NCBI GenBank assembly: GCA_907163345.1
Contig: CAJQUN010000335.1
Location: 372,001-436,000 of the forward strand
Length of the DNA stretch: 64,000 nucleotides
Reading direction: 5' to 3'
DNA from: Haberlea rhodopensis
Lineage: Eukaryota > Streptophyta > Magnoliopsida > Lamiales > Gesneriaceae
Shown: piece by piece, positions 10,758-21,664 of the stretch
Position numbering within the stretch: position 1 is the stretch's first letter
How the letters are laid out: each line of letters begins with the position of its first letter
Notes under the pieces: generated by a model
The model's database searches: none
What the model saw: only the letters and a program-made list of their open reading frames with translations
Told to the model about the DNA's origin: nothing
Made by a program: the position numbers and the translations under genes

Positions 10758-11582
10758 ATGTCAACCACAGTGTGTCAAAATGTTGTTTTTTCTTGCTTTG
10801 AACCTCAACTCATGACAGAAACAGCCACCACTTTAAAGCTCAGAGTTGCGGAGACGCCGCCGCCGCCGCCCGTTTCGAATATTCAATTTACCAACTGGGG
10901 TTGTCGCCAAATCTTCTATGATGGTCCCACGAACAGTAAAGAATCATTGGAAAATTACGGTTTTTATACCGACCGTTTAAGTGAAAAGTCATCGATTTCA
11001 AGACTCGGTGTAAAAAGCCTTGAAATGTGCACTGAAAATTTAGGGAGCGAAACGGGTAGTGATATCATCACCGACGGTGGCAGCATTTTCTCGTCCTTTT
11101 TGGCTTCTACTTCGTCTTTCGATCAAGAAAATTCATTGATCTCTAAAGGTGATGATCAAGAGAAGTTTAGGGACAAAATGAAACAGCCAAGAAACGATGC
11201 TTGTCGGAAATTCCCGCCGCCGCTGACGACGATGAGTGGGACAGGTTCAATACAGGTGCGCCGCCACTGTGACGGCGGCAGGCTGATTATTGATGCGGTC
11301 GAGAGGCCGTTGAGAAATTCTTATCTTCAGGCGGAGAGGAGTGGCGGCAGGCTCAGGCTGTGCTATCTGACGGATTCTGACTCCGAGTCAGATCTTGAGA
11401 ACGCGGAGCCGCCTCAGGCGGAGGACGAAGAAGACGAGGCAGAGGAGGCCGGAGAGGGATTTGAATCGGGGAAGGAAGAATTTGGGTTTGAAAGGTGGAG
11501 TCGGTGTAAGGAAAGGAACCATGAAAATGGCGGGTTCTGTAGTAGTAATTGGAAGCCTGCATTTTGGGTAGCAAGTTCTTGA
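10758..11582 (+). CDS. FAF: FANTASTIC FOUR (FAF)-family protein
   Basis: An intronless frame of 274 residues with no lesion. The family hallmark is at residues 151-201: KFPPPLTTMSGTGSIQVR, then RRHCDGGRLIIDAVERP and GGRLRLCYL, the FAF domain (DUF3049). Upstream, residues 83-102 (LGVKSLEMCTENLGSETGSD) match the conserved FAF block. Residues 206-240 are Asp/Glu-rich, and the C-terminus has the NWKPAFWVASS tail. FAF proteins of Arabidopsis regulate shoot meristem size by acting on the WUSCHEL-CLAVATA circuit; that role is inferred here from family. The ATG is preceded by an A/T-rich leader and a TATA box, and intronless structure is normal for the family. I see no localisation signal. The gene sits alone among transposon debris with a foldback MITE upstream. 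Which FAF paralogue this is I cannot tell. Confidence 0.93.
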   Translation: MSTTVCQNVVFSCFEPQLMTETATTLKLRVAETPPPPPVSNIQFTNWGCRQIFYDGPTNSKESLENYGFYTDRLSEKSSISRLGVKSLEMCTENLGSETGSDIITDGGSIFSSFLASTSSFDQENSLISKGDDQEKFRDKMKQPRNDACRKFPPPLTTMSGTGSIQVRRHCDGGRLIIDAVERPLRNSYLQAERSGGRLRLCYLTDSDSESDLENAEPPQAEDEEDEAEEAGEGFESGKEEFGFERWSRCKERNHENGGFCSSNWKPAFWVASS

Positions 11583-11921
11583 AAATGAGTTGTTATATTT
11601 GGGAAAGTTTAGATTAATGGATGGATGTTAGTTAAATGAAGAAGTGAATTTTTTTAATATAAATTGAATGTATGATATTGGATTTTGAGAATCATAACAC
11701 CACTTACTTTGCATAGTTCGATATACTATATGACGCACATTATATATCAATTCATCAGATTACTTAATATGTAGGACACTAGGAAACGTGTACGAAATTT
11801 ATTTGGAAATTCATATATACTCGATCAACAATCTCATAATTGCATTTTTTTTTATGAAAAGCTATTCATAACATTCGATGATCAACCAGTTACTTATTAA
11901 GTACTCTCACATATGAAATTA
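11583..11921. other. 3' flank of the FAF gene
   Basis: AT-rich DNA with no open frame. It should contain the 3' untranslated region; I see no clean AATAAA, only AATATAAA-like words near 11655. Confidence 0.5.
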
Positions 11922-12290
11922 GGGATGAAAATAGAGCGAGTTTGAGAAAAATTTGGCTAAACTCGGAACCCACTCCACCACAAAAAGGTTGTGGTAGACC
12001 TACCTTGTTTGATTTTTTTTTTTTTTAAATTAGAAGCATAAGATTTATAATAAACCTTGTAAAACTTCTTTAATATGAACACATGAATTTTGATATAAAA
12101 TTAAATAATGTTTCGTTATGATTCAAAATGCATACTCGATATTAAATTAAAATTACAATTTAATATATAAGACCGGGGTGGTTTGGCCAAACTCGGGACC
12201 CTCCTCGCCCGGCTTCAAAACCCGTTAGTGCTGGTCCAAATCCACATCGACGGGGCGGGTTTAATACGGGTCCAGTTTAGACAAAATCAG
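11922..12290. mobile_element. Degenerate hAT-like terminal sequences
   Basis: TTAGGGATGAAAATAGAGCGAG at about 11921 resembles the TAGGGATG start with gcGGGTTTgg words common at plant hAT ends. About 12170-12280 (GGCCAAACTCGGGACCC, CGGGGCGGGTTTAATACGGG) looks like the subterminal GC-rich part. Between them is AT-rich filler and a poly-T run. No target duplication found. Confidence 0.45.
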
Positions 12291-12379
12291 TATGTGCACA
12301 ATCTAACTTATCTAAAGATAAAATTCCTTTTTGCATACACCAATTATCATCAATCCAATGACAAGTGACAACAAGATAT

Positions 12380-13202
12380 GAATCCGAATTTACATTTGCC
12401 AAATATTGGTTGTTAAGCTAACCCTACAAGGCAAACCAGAAAGAAGTTCAAACAATGTAGCTCTATATTCAACAAATCGTCCGTACAATTTCTTTTTTAT
12501 AGTGTGCATAAAAAAATGTTTAAACATGGGTTGTATAGACGAAGCAAATTCAATAAAACCAGCATGTTCAGCTTGTATAAAAGATAGTTCACATCTAATT
12601 ACATATTTAACAAGTGATCTACGGTTAATTTCAGCAGTTAAAATAAAATTCGTGCCAGTGAGAACATTAATTTGTGCTTGTGTTGCTTCTCTACCTAATG
12701 GTTGTAATGTTGTCTCATCAAAATTACGTTTTTTTATTAAGTGTTTTTAAATGTTCCGGTACCTCCACTGAACCACCAGCTTTATATGAATATTGTATCT
12801 TACATAATTTACATATTGCAACAGATTAATTAGTACCTTCTTTTTCAGCGAGTTCAACGTGATCTCATATCTTACTTCTTTTGGCACGAGTCGATTGTCT
12901 ACTAGCTACCGTAGTGGCTCCAGATGACTCCACTTGTTGTCTCTCTTGGGCTGGGCAGCAGGACGTTCGGCAGGTTGTTTGGGTTGTTGCGTTTCGACGT
13001 TCATAGATGAACCACTAACATTGAGGTCAGCAAAAAAATCATAGCTTTCATTTAACTCAGGAATTGGCACATGCAAATTTATTGCCGAAGATGAGTTAAG
13101 TGATAGACGACCTGGGACGAGACCCCGATTGTGACCATGGCTATGACCATCGTTGCTAGATGAAGATGAAATTATTATATAAGTAAAATGCAGATAACAC
13201 AA
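12380..13202 (-). pseudogene. hAT transposase N-terminal fragment (BED finger)
   Basis: On the minus strand a frame from 13202 encodes a Ser/Pro-rich leader. In other frames come a degraded BED zinc finger (CKLCKIQYSYKAGG...EHLKTLN, about 12830-12750) and then ALTGT...LVKYVIRCELSFIQAEHAGF and RATLFELLSGLPCRVSLTTNIW. These match the start of hAT transposases, in which the BED finger binds DNA and an RNase H-like core cuts it. Stops and frameshifts separate the parts. The catalytic core and C-terminal dimerisation region are absent. The flanks carry hAT-like terminal sequences, so it is probably a remnant of one autonomous copy. Confidence 0.7.
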
Positions 13203-13385
13203 TGGAGAGAAAAATATGAGATTGAAGTATACAACTTTAAAAGAATGAATTGTGAGGATTTACAAATCATAACACACCTATTTATAGTTTTTTTAAAAAA
13301 ATTAAAAAAAGAAAAGAAAATCTGACCCGTTGCCAAACGTTCAGCAAGGCAATGACTATAAAACCGTTGCCTTACTGAAATGCTT

Positions 13386-13616
13386 TTATTATTTTTTTTC
13401 GAAACTTACTAGTTTCGGTTTCGGAACCGGAATCGATCCGGTAGCACGGGAACCGGTGGTACTACCGGTTTGAAGGAACGGAACCGTCCGGACCGATTTT
13501 TTACCGGGTCTGGAGCGGTTCGAACCGGTTAGCTCGATTTCGGTTCGGAACCGGGCTAATCGATTCGATTCCGGGCCAAGCCGCATTGATCCGGCCCACT
13601 AAACACCCCTAAATTA
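13386..13616. mobile_element. GC-rich hAT terminal region
   Basis: Dense GGAACCGG/CGGTTCGG words end with CCCACTAAACACCCCTA at about 13600-13617. In reverse this reads TAGGGGTGTTTAGTGGGCC, a standard plant hAT terminus. It probably marks one end of the element whose transposase fragment is at 12380-13202. I found no clear 8-bp duplication pairing it with the left end. Confidence 0.5.
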
Positions 13617-13985
13617 CGCATAATATGTGAAGCCGTGAACGATGTAAAGATGCTAGTAACATAATGAATATCGGAAATAATGAGACCAAGAATTGACAAA
13701 TTATCATCTTTTCTTTCCAATCCAACCATCATCACACATAATCTCCTTCCATCACCATTCCAGAATTCCACTTGACAAGATGTATTTTAACTTACATAGG
13801 TAATATCGAACGTTTTTAATCACGGATTTTTTGTGGGGGTGTTCATAAGATGTGTTCCAACATGTTTGGGATAATATTGATTGCTTCTCTTTCACGGTGG
13901 GACATGTATAATTAATCAATGAATAATTCAATAATTACTCCATAGTGTGGAAGCCGCCCCTTCCTACCAGCGATTTTCATTTTAT

Positions 13986-14623
13986 TAAGGGTGCGCACAG
14001 TTTCGGTTAACCGGTCGAACTGAAATTTTTTGGTTCAAACCGAACCGAACCGAACCAAAATTTTTCGGTTCAGTTTTTGGTTTTTTTAAAAAAATGTTCG
14101 GCTTTCAGTTACAGGATTCGGTTAACCAAACCGAACCAAAAACCGAACTTTTAAAAAAAATAAATTTTTTTTAACTTCATTTACAAAAATTTAAATGGTT
14201 AATAAATATTTTTTAATGGTTTCTTTCGTGATCGCATAAATAAAAACTCGTAATCTAACTATTATTTTCAAGTATAATATAATTTATTTTGTTGTCCATT
14301 TTAAACTCGACTTTTTGTTATAAATAACTTAAAAATAATATTAAAACTTTTGAATTAAAATGTTAAAAATCATTTTGAGTCCAATGTATGATGTATTAGT
14401 ATTTATATTTATGGTGGATTTCCTTCGACTAACCATCCAATTACAAAATTTTTAAAAAAAAAATTTAATTTTTTTTTCAAAAAAAAAACAAAACTACGGT
14501 TTTAACAAGAACCGAACCGAAAAATTTCGGTTAGAATCGAAACCGAACCGAACCGAACCGAACAATTATAGTTTGGTTTTCAGAATTTCCAAAATTTCGG
14601 AACCGAACCGATGAACACCCCTA
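13986..14623. mobile_element. Non-autonomous hAT element with 8-bp target duplication
   Basis: The ends are TAAGGGTGCGCACAGTTTCGGTT and, in reverse, TAGGGGTGTTCATCGGTTCGGTT. Both subterminal zones are packed with (C)CGAACCGAACC, and the middle is AT-rich without coding sequence. CATTTTAT flanks the element perfectly on both sides (13978-13985 and 14624-14631), which is the 8-bp duplication expected of hAT transposition. Length 638 bp. Confidence 0.88.
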
Positions 14624-14686
14624 CATTTTATACAAAAAGTTCATAAAATGTTCTAGTATCACACGTTGATTCTAAATCCAAGCTTA

Positions 14687-15310
14687 TATTATGAATTCGA
14701 CCATCCAAATTCATCCCTCAGGATCTACATCTTTTTATGGGAAAAATAAGCAAAATGAGAAATAATAACAACACAAATATTAAACATTGAAAACTCCCAA
14801 ATCATGAGAAAAACCACCAGAACCAGAGAAGAAAATACACTATATAGAAAATTATTACAACCACACAATTTCTCTTCTCACCCCAAACCACACCCACAAA
14901 GTTTTCTCACTAACCACACTATAACTCACACCCCTTACAAAAAAGGCACCTAATAAAAAATCTTCTGATGTGGAAGCTCAGTCACAGGTACAACCACATA
15001 ATATATTAAGCATTTTACTAGATTCTAAAACAAAAGAGTAATTTATCTAAAGCCAAAAGTTGGTAGACAATCTATTGACTGATGTACTTAAAACTGAAGC
15101 CTAAAGCCTCCTTTTATATTCAAAAGTTTGGCCAATTTCTTTCCATTTTCAATGTGGGATAGAAACCAAAGCCTAAATCCATCAATCTCCACATTGGGCT
15201 TTGTTGTCCCACAACACTCTACCTCGATGAAGATCTTCATAGCTTCTGCTACCAATACTGCAAAGACAGTCACAATTCTCAATGTAGAGAATTATCACGC
15301 TCCACCATAA
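14687..15310 (-). mobile_element. Diverged LTR of copia family U
   Basis: It aligns by eye along its length with the U LTRs at 48572-52829. Shared landmarks are GAATTCGACCATCCAAATT at the left end, the CAAGATTCTAAAA-type stretch near 15025, AAAAGTTGGTAGACAATCTATTGACTG, CCCACAACACTC and TCTCAATGTAGAGAATTA...GCTCCACCA at the right end. It is more diverged than the copies in the array. No adjacent gag was recognised, so it may be a solo LTR. Confidence 0.75.
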
Positions 15311-15640
15311 AAGCATACACACAGCTTTCCCACTAGCCACACTTTATAACTCACACCCCTTAAAAGAAAGACACCTAATGAAATATTTTCTGATGTGCAA
15401 GCTCAGTCACAGCCGCAACTACATAGCATACTAAGAATTTTACTAGATTCTAAAACAAGAGAGTAATTTATCAAAAGCCAAAAGTTGCTAGACAAGCTAT
15501 TGACTGGTGCACTTAAAAATGAAGCCTAAAACCTCGTTTTATATTCAAAAGTTTGGCCAAGTTTCTTTTCCTTTTCAACTTGGAATAGAAACCAAAGCCC
15601 AAACCCATAAGCTTATATGTCAAACCTAACGATTGAAGCT
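15311..15640 (-). repeat. Partial tandem copy of the U LTR
   Basis: AAAGCATACACACAGCTTTCCCACTAGCCACAC through CAAAGCCCAAACCCATAAG repeats about 14893-15180 of the preceding LTR. It lacks both LTR ends, so it probably arose by local duplication. Confidence 0.75.
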
Positions 15641-15799
15641 CACAGACAAGTTCATGAAGCCAAGCATGTGAGCTGATAGTAGAGGCAAACAATAATATTC
15701 GCCTATCTCAACAAAAGAAATCTTATTTTTTCTATAAAATGTGTAAAATCACTAGTTTTATATGCTCAAAGATCCAAAATGGTAGCTTGGCCATGAACT

Positions 15800-15940
15800 T
15801 AATTTTTTTATTTTTTTGGATAGATGGAGGGGTTAAAGATTTTTTCCGCACACTACGAGACTCGAACACAAGTCTTTCCTAAAGGAGAATGAGTTTTTAC
15901 CAAGCCGGCTAGGCCGCAAGCTCTGCCTGGACTTTTACTC
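15800..15940 (-). mobile_element. tRNA-derived SINE
   Basis: On the minus strand, TAGCCGGCTTGG (15900-15911) resembles a Pol III box A, and GTTCGAGTC (15859-15867) matches box B. Between them is AAAACTCATTCTCCTTTAGG, seen in plant SINEs. The body ends in an A-rich tail (plus-strand T-rich run at about 15801-15819). Box spacing of about 35 bp fits a tRNA-like promoter. Boundaries are approximate. Confidence 0.65.
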
Positions 15941-16633
15941 TTTCCATGTTGAATCTTTAATGGATCATACAAGCATATTTGGACATGCAGGGGCCGAGCC
16001 ACATTGAAGAAAGGGAGGACAACTGACCTCCCTTGGAAATTTATTTTTATTATCCTATTTTCTTATAAAAAGATAATTACAATTTATTCCTAAAAATTAA
16101 GTTTGTCGGTCAAAAATAATATTTCAATCATCATAAAATTATATTTTGACCTCATAAAATTTCCTTTTTTATGTTAATATTTTTCCATATATATTTTTTC
16201 TACTTCTGCCGATGTGGACATGTAATGTGGCATCTTAAAACAAAGTTTTTTTGTCACTCAGTCTTTACTAGAAATTCATTCTTTTTAGGGGACCAGTATA
16301 CATGTTATTGCTAGCGTCCGAAAATATATTATTCTCACGTATATTGCTTTTTGTTATAAGCAAAACCCTACCAAAATAAATCACGAGAAAAGTTGAATTA
16401 TTAGATAAGTACAAAACCGGTGTGATTCTCAATAATTTTTTTGTATATATATATTATTTTTAACAATAAATTCAAATACTTTTAAAATATTTGAAGTTAA
16501 ACAAAATTGAGCGTCTATCGCTTTACCAAAATCTGTAACCGATAGCATTACGAGAAAAGTTGAATTATTAGATAAGTACAAAACCTGTGTGATTCTCAAT
16601 AATTTTTTTTTGTTATATATATATATATATATC

Positions 16634-16666
<33 letters not shown>

Positions 16667-16994
16667 GAGAACAATTTCGACCTATATTACGACACTTCAC
16701 AGTTATTGAGAAACAAACCCACGAAATCCATTAAAGATTGTGGCAGTGGTGGATGAATGCAATGTGATCATGCAAGTTGAGTTGTACGGAAAGGTAAGGT
16801 GTCTTGAATCACAAAATAAATAAATAAAATCTGTAAAATTGTACATCTCTCCATGTTTGATATTTTTCTTTTAAGAATGTGTTTTAATGTCCCATATAAG
16901 TTAAAATGCTATACTAATCCGTTATTTTTTTTTACCCGGATTTGGGCAATTGACTAGCAACACTAATATGGAATTTTGTAAAAACCAAAAACAA

Positions 16995-17034
<40 letters not shown>

Positions 17035-17203
17035 GAGGTATCCATAATTTTCTTGGAAAGTGTGATCCAATGATTGAGATGCAACAAGGACATTGAGTCG
17101 TTAATATATATTCATATTATTTAAGAGGAAGACGAAGGACGATCGTGGACTCGGAATATCCATTCACTCGGGTTATCATTTTGCATTTACAATTGGGTAA
17201 CAC
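15941..17203. other. AT-rich spacer with a direct repeat and microsatellites
   Basis: A segment of about 70 bp (CACGAGAAAAGTTGAATTAT, then TAGATAAGTACAAAACC and TGTGATTCTCAATAATTTTTTT) occurs at about 16381 and again at about 16549. It is followed by AT runs, an (ATT)n run at about 16633-16665 and a (TA)n run at about 16999-17030. No gene recognised. Confidence 0.65.
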
Positions 17204-17929
17204 CAGGGGCGTAGCCAGTATTTTTATATTGGTGGGCTGGAGGCAAAGACACTACAAGGGTGAAGGAGGCGACAACCCCATTGTGGAGGTTCGGGGCGGA
17301 GCCCCGAATTTTTTTTTTGTATAAACACTTCGTTCGTATACTCGTTAGCTATTATTTTATCTTTCTCTACATGCATAAATTTTACTCACTATTTAATTCT
17401 CAATCTTCTGTATAAATATTTCATAATCCATTTAATCTAAATTTAAATTCATATATACAATGCGTTTAATATTAGATAGAAAAAATATACCAGAATGTTT
17501 TTTAAAAGAACTAGAGTTTACAAAAAAAAAATGATGTATATCTATATATTTTTAAAAAATATTTTAAAAATAAGCTTAAAAATGGGACAAATAAGTATTA
17601 AATTCTTTTTAAAAATAATTTTAAACTTAAATTTTGTTTAAATAAATAAAAAAAATATTATGTAATGAAAATCCAGAATTTTTATAAATTGAGATTAATA
17701 TCTTTACCACCTGCACCACACCCATTCACATGTTATTATTAGACAATATATATATATAATAATTTTGGGCAGGGCTGGGGAGCTTCCTGGGTTTCAAACT
17801 CTTGACCTAAACACTACCATATTAATATCTTTATCACCTGCACCACACCCTTTCACACGTTATTATTAGACAATACAAAATATATATATATAATAATTCT
17901 GGGCAGGGCACACTGTAGATCCGCCCCTG
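17204..17929. mobile_element. Non-autonomous hAT (Tip100-like ends)
   Basis: The ends are CAGGGGCGTAGCCAG and, in reverse, CAGGGGCGGATCTAC, like the CAGGGGCGGA termini of Tip100-type hATs. It is flanked by GGTAACAC (17196-17203) and AGTAACAC (17930-17937), an 8-bp duplication with one mismatch. A near-duplicate of about 90 bp (TTAATATCTTTACCACCTGC ... GGGCAGGGC) occurs twice inside, at about 17694 and 17820. No transposase. Confidence 0.8.
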
Positions 17930-17944
17930 AGTAACACATAATAA

Positions 17945-18690
17945 TAAAATGTACGAAACTCTTTTATATTAACAAAATATGAAAAAAACTTTATGTTTTA
18001 TTAAACTCAACATGAAATTATCATGTGTTATAACAAATATGCATGAAACTCTACCGTGTTAACAAAATAGGCAAACAATCACACGTTCTCTTAAATTTGG
18101 TATGAAACCTCATTGTGTTATAAAAAAAGCCAAAAAACCGTTCTGTAATAATTTATTCTTTAGTTTAAAAACACACATTATTCAGAATTTTAAAATGAAT
18201 GATTTTTATAATGTAATTTTAAAATAGATTATGAATAATATTATGAATTTTCTTTAATGTATACATGTTTATTGACAAATTCAAATTCATTTTTTTCTTC
18301 AATTTTTGGATATATTGAGTAAACAATAATTCAACATATAAGAAAATAAGAGTTCTTTTGCATATTGCTTTAATACCAGGGTTTTTGCAAGGTTTCAAAA
18401 AAAGTAAATGTCTTTTTGCTTTTCCTATAACACAGTGGGATTTTATGCCGAGTTTAAGAAAACAATGAGTTTTTTTCTTTGCCTATTTTATTTAACACAC
18501 GGTTTTCGTGCAATGTTTCAAAAGATGGAATGGCTTTTTTGCTTTTATTATAACACATAAGTGTTTTATTCCGAGTTTAAGAAAACAAAGCGTTTTTTGC
18601 TTATTTTGTTAATACATGAAGGTTTCATGCATATTTACTATAACACAATGTTTTTTTTATAGTTATTATTATTTACCCTTTATAATTTTA
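17945..18690. mobile_element. Large foldback element with mirrored inner repeats
   Basis: The left arm (about 17945-18150) reads ATGAAACTCTACCGTGTTAACAAAATAGGCAAA. The right arm (about 18360-18660) carries the same words reversed and complemented: TTTGCCTATTTTATTTAACACACGG and TTGCTTATTTTGTTAATACATGAAGG. Each arm is itself built from 2-4 imperfect units of about 50-60 bp with TGTGTTATAAC- and CTTAAACTCGG-type motifs. No coding. Superfamily unknown. Confidence 0.6.
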
Positions 18691-19072
18691 TTATAACCTT
18701 CCCCCGAAATGATATTTACTGAAGAACCATCCCTACAGGTTTAATATTCCTAAATTAAACAAAAAAATAAGTTCAATATACCACATTAGTATATAAGCTA
18801 CCATTTGAATTTTGGGATAAATGTGTGATTGATTAAAATTATAAGATGATGATAAATAATATAGCGTGGTAAGTTATATGATATTTGATATGATTTTAAA
18901 ATGTTAGACTAATTATATTATTTGTTGTAATGACTAAAATACCCTCACTAACTAGTTGGTGGGATTTCAAACTTTTGGAATTAACTTGAAGGTAGGGATG
19001 TCAACTGGGCGGGTCTGGTACGAGTCTGACGAAATCGAGACCAACCCAGCTACCAAGTAAAGATCCCAAACC
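18691..19072. other. AT-rich spacer with a hAT-end remnant
   Basis: Mostly AT-rich. GGTAGGGATGTCAACTGGGCGGGTC at about 18991 resembles the TAGGGATG(T/G)CAA...GGGCGGG terminus of plant hATs, but no partner end is apparent. Confidence 0.5.
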
Positions 19073-19137
19073 TGCCACTCACACTAGCCAATGTTTATAA
19101 CTTAAACCTCCCCCCTACAAAGACACTTAATAAAATC
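19073..19137 (-). mobile_element. U copia LTR, left fragment (interrupted)
   Basis: CACTCACACTAGCCAATGTTTATA...GACACTTAATAAAATC matches the middle of the U LTRs (for example 49627-49685). The LTR resumes at 38607, after the SIRE-type insertion, and again at 47197. About 36 bp of U sequence is missing at the insertion point, so no clean target duplication is seen. Confidence 0.7.
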
Positions 19138-20131
19138 TGTTGGGATAGATTCCGAGGGTGAGTTGTCATTCCACACCCGAGTTCAACCAATTTGAGCTTC
19201 AATAGCTCGTGTTCTTGAAATTATTGCACCGAGAGATTATATCGAGTTTGGTTACAAAACTGAGCGGAAGATACTCGACATAACCCGCTCTATAACCGAT
19301 TAACCATTTGAAAGGTATTTTAAAAGTACGCAAGAAAATATGTAAAAATAGTAAGGTAAATAAATGTAGTAAAGTAAACAACACAAGCATTTGTTTCTGG
19401 AAGTTCGAAGCACAACGCTTCTACGTCTCTCATTCTTCCATCTCATGGAAGGATACACTAGAAGACTTTGATTTATGCAACTCTTTGTACAAACCCGATC
19501 CAGTTGGGCATTCCCCATCCAACTAGAACTCCTAGCAACTCAACTATGTATGTTCTTTAATGTCTCACATACAAAGACATCTCATCCGGTTGTGATGAAT
19601 CACCAACTGTTACAATTGTATTCACTCTTCTATTTTAGCTCACAAATACAATGAATAGAGTGAATACAAAGGCACAAATGATTCCATAATGAATCTGATA
19701 CATCAAGGTAAGAGGTGCCAAAGGTAGGGGGAATGCTCTTCATTTAGCAGCTTTTGTCTTTGAAGTTCCCCCAATTGAATCCCAAGTGAATTTGCTTTGG
19801 AAGGCTTGGATTGATCTTCAATCAGATGTTATTGAGCTTCCAAATCATGTATATATAGCCCAAAGTAATGATATATACGTTAGATATAAGAATATAACCG
19901 TTGAGACAGTTTTGGTAAGCTTTCAAACATTTCAACGGTCATATTCTGCTTTCTAGGCTATTTTTGGAAGTCTGCTGCTCGGGTTCGCTGGTCGATTCCG
20001 CTGCCCAAGGTTTGCTGGTCGAGTCCACTGCTCGAGGTCCGCTGGCCTCTACTGGTAGTGTCTACTGGTAGTATCTACTTGGTAGTGTCTACTTGTAGTA
20101 TCTATTTGTAGTGTCTACTTGATAGTGTCTA
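19138..20131 (-). mobile_element. Left (3') LTR of the SIRE-type element, first part
   Basis: Begins TGTTGGGATAGATTCC and matches 37177-38133 closely, including GGAAGTTCGAAGCACAACGCTTC and the GTAGTGTCTACTTG repeats at the end. It is interrupted after GATAGTGTCTA at 20131 by the Athila-type element. Confidence 0.85.
20127..20131. other. Target-site duplication, left side, Athila-type element
   Basis: GTCTA here pairs with CTCTA at 27126-27130, one mismatch. The intact paralogue at about 38113-38135 reads GATAGTGTCTACTTGTAG, which gives the empty site and confirms the junction. Confidence 0.75.
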
Positions 20132-21652
20132 TGATCGCTTTTATTTTAAACAATTATTTTTCCAGTGTAGCGATTATACCGCAAGTGCACGGTGTCAAGG
20201 TTTAGTATAGTGATTTATAAATAGGGATGTCATACCCACAGGGACTAACGTATAAGTACCAAATAAAATTAGAAAAATTATATTTAGCCTACGAAATATA
20301 TGAATAATTATCTAATTAAACTAAAAACTTAAAAACTAAAAACTAAATCAACTCCTTTGAAGATGCGAAGGAATTCCACTCGAGAAATTTATCAAGATTT
20401 CTGTTCAATTGTGTTATTGCCAATGATATGTTTGTAAAAACAATTACTAACCAATTAATTCTTAAGGTGACGGATTCCCTAATATAATCAATATACTTTC
20501 TCAAGCTATATTGAAACTAATATTGAATTGAAGCAAGTAACTCTCGTTCACTTAAACCAATTTAATATTGAATAAATCTCGATGAAAACCGTTAACTTTA
20601 AATCTTTCAATTCAAAGTGATCACGTATGTGATTTAATCTCTCGATCTAAATCTTTAACATACAACATGAATTATTACAGCGTATTATAATTTTATCTCT
20701 CGATCTCAATTATAATTCAAACATTCAATCAAAGTTAGCAAGGCTTTGATAGCATTAAGATTATAATTCATGCACAAAAGAATTAATCCACTCAAACAAC
20801 ATTCAAATCAATGACTCAATCACAATCTTCCCTTACCTTGATAAAATAAACTTAATTTATATTCAAATCAAACTAAAAAGATGTATAATTGTTTCTCAAC
20901 CTCATAAACATCAATACATTCGAAAATCAAAATAACTAAAGCTTAGAAGTACGATAACGTAGGAGTCGAATCCGTGCGTTGAACGTTACTTCTTCCCTTG
21001 CTTCCTTCCTTGCACATCAAAGGCTTTTTCTCTAAATTTATGGTTGTTGGAGGATGAAAGGAGGCTGATATATGGTGTATGATATGATATTGGTTCCCTT
21101 GAATTCGTGCCCTAGGTCCCTTATTTATAGAAGAGGAGGTGGATGGAAGTGTTCCCAATAGATCAAACTCAATCAAGTCTTTTTTTTTTCTTTTCTGAAA
21201 ATTCTGTTGCTCGATCAATCGGTACAATTGTCTCGATCGGTCGAGCCTTCTCTTTTCTCGTCCAGGAATTCTTCTGCCTCGCTCGATCGATCGAGCTTCA
21301 TCTTCCGATCGATCGAGCATTCTTCAATCTCGCTTGTTAAGTTTCTGCCATGCTCGATCGATCGAGCATAGTCTTCCGATTGATCGAGCTCCTCTTTTTC
21401 TTGTTGGCCAAAACTCTGTCTCCTTCGATCGATCGCGCTCCGTTACCGATCGATCGGTTATGTCAGAATTCAAATTCTTTAATTCTTGCCTCGGTTTGAT
21501 CCGTTTTCTTTTCTTCTAGCTTAATTCTTCCACTTCCCACCTAGATTCCTGAAATAACCAAATAAATACCAAAAAGCGTAACATCATCCAAGAATCAACA
21601 CGAAAATATATACATATAACTGCAAAAATACACGTAATATTTAACATTATCA
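20132..21652 (-). mobile_element. 3' LTR of the Athila/Tat-type derivative
   Basis: In sense orientation it runs from TGATAATGTTAAATATTACG (21652) to ...AAAAGCGATCA (20132). It contains the ACACCGTGCACTTGCGGTAT and TTAGTCCCTGTGGGTATG words often seen in Athila/Tat-group LTRs. It matches 25719-27125 over nearly all of its length. About 1.5 kb. Confidence 0.85.
21211..21459. repeat. CGATCGATCG palindrome cluster (8 units)
   Basis: Eight units based on CTCGATCGATCGAG, with flank variants CCGATCGATCGG and TTCGATCGATCGCG. Several show single C-to-T or G-to-A changes (GATCAATCGG, CGATTGATCG). The core is the same as in the Tekay LTRs but the flanking base pair usually differs (TCGATCGATCGA against GCGATCGATCGC). 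Confidence 0.9.
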
Positions 21653-21664
21653 ACTCCCCCAAAA
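21653..21664 (-). other. Polypurine tract of the Athila/Tat-type derivative
   Basis: Minus-strand TTTTGGGGGAGT directly precedes the LTR start. A CTCGAGGACGATCAAG block lies just upstream, a common neighbour of polypurine tracts in this group. Confidence 0.75.

Noticed and set aside
11353..11574. Minus-strand frame of 73 residues inside the FAF gene
   Set aside because: Lies opposite the acidic C-terminal coding part of FAF and has no motif of its own.
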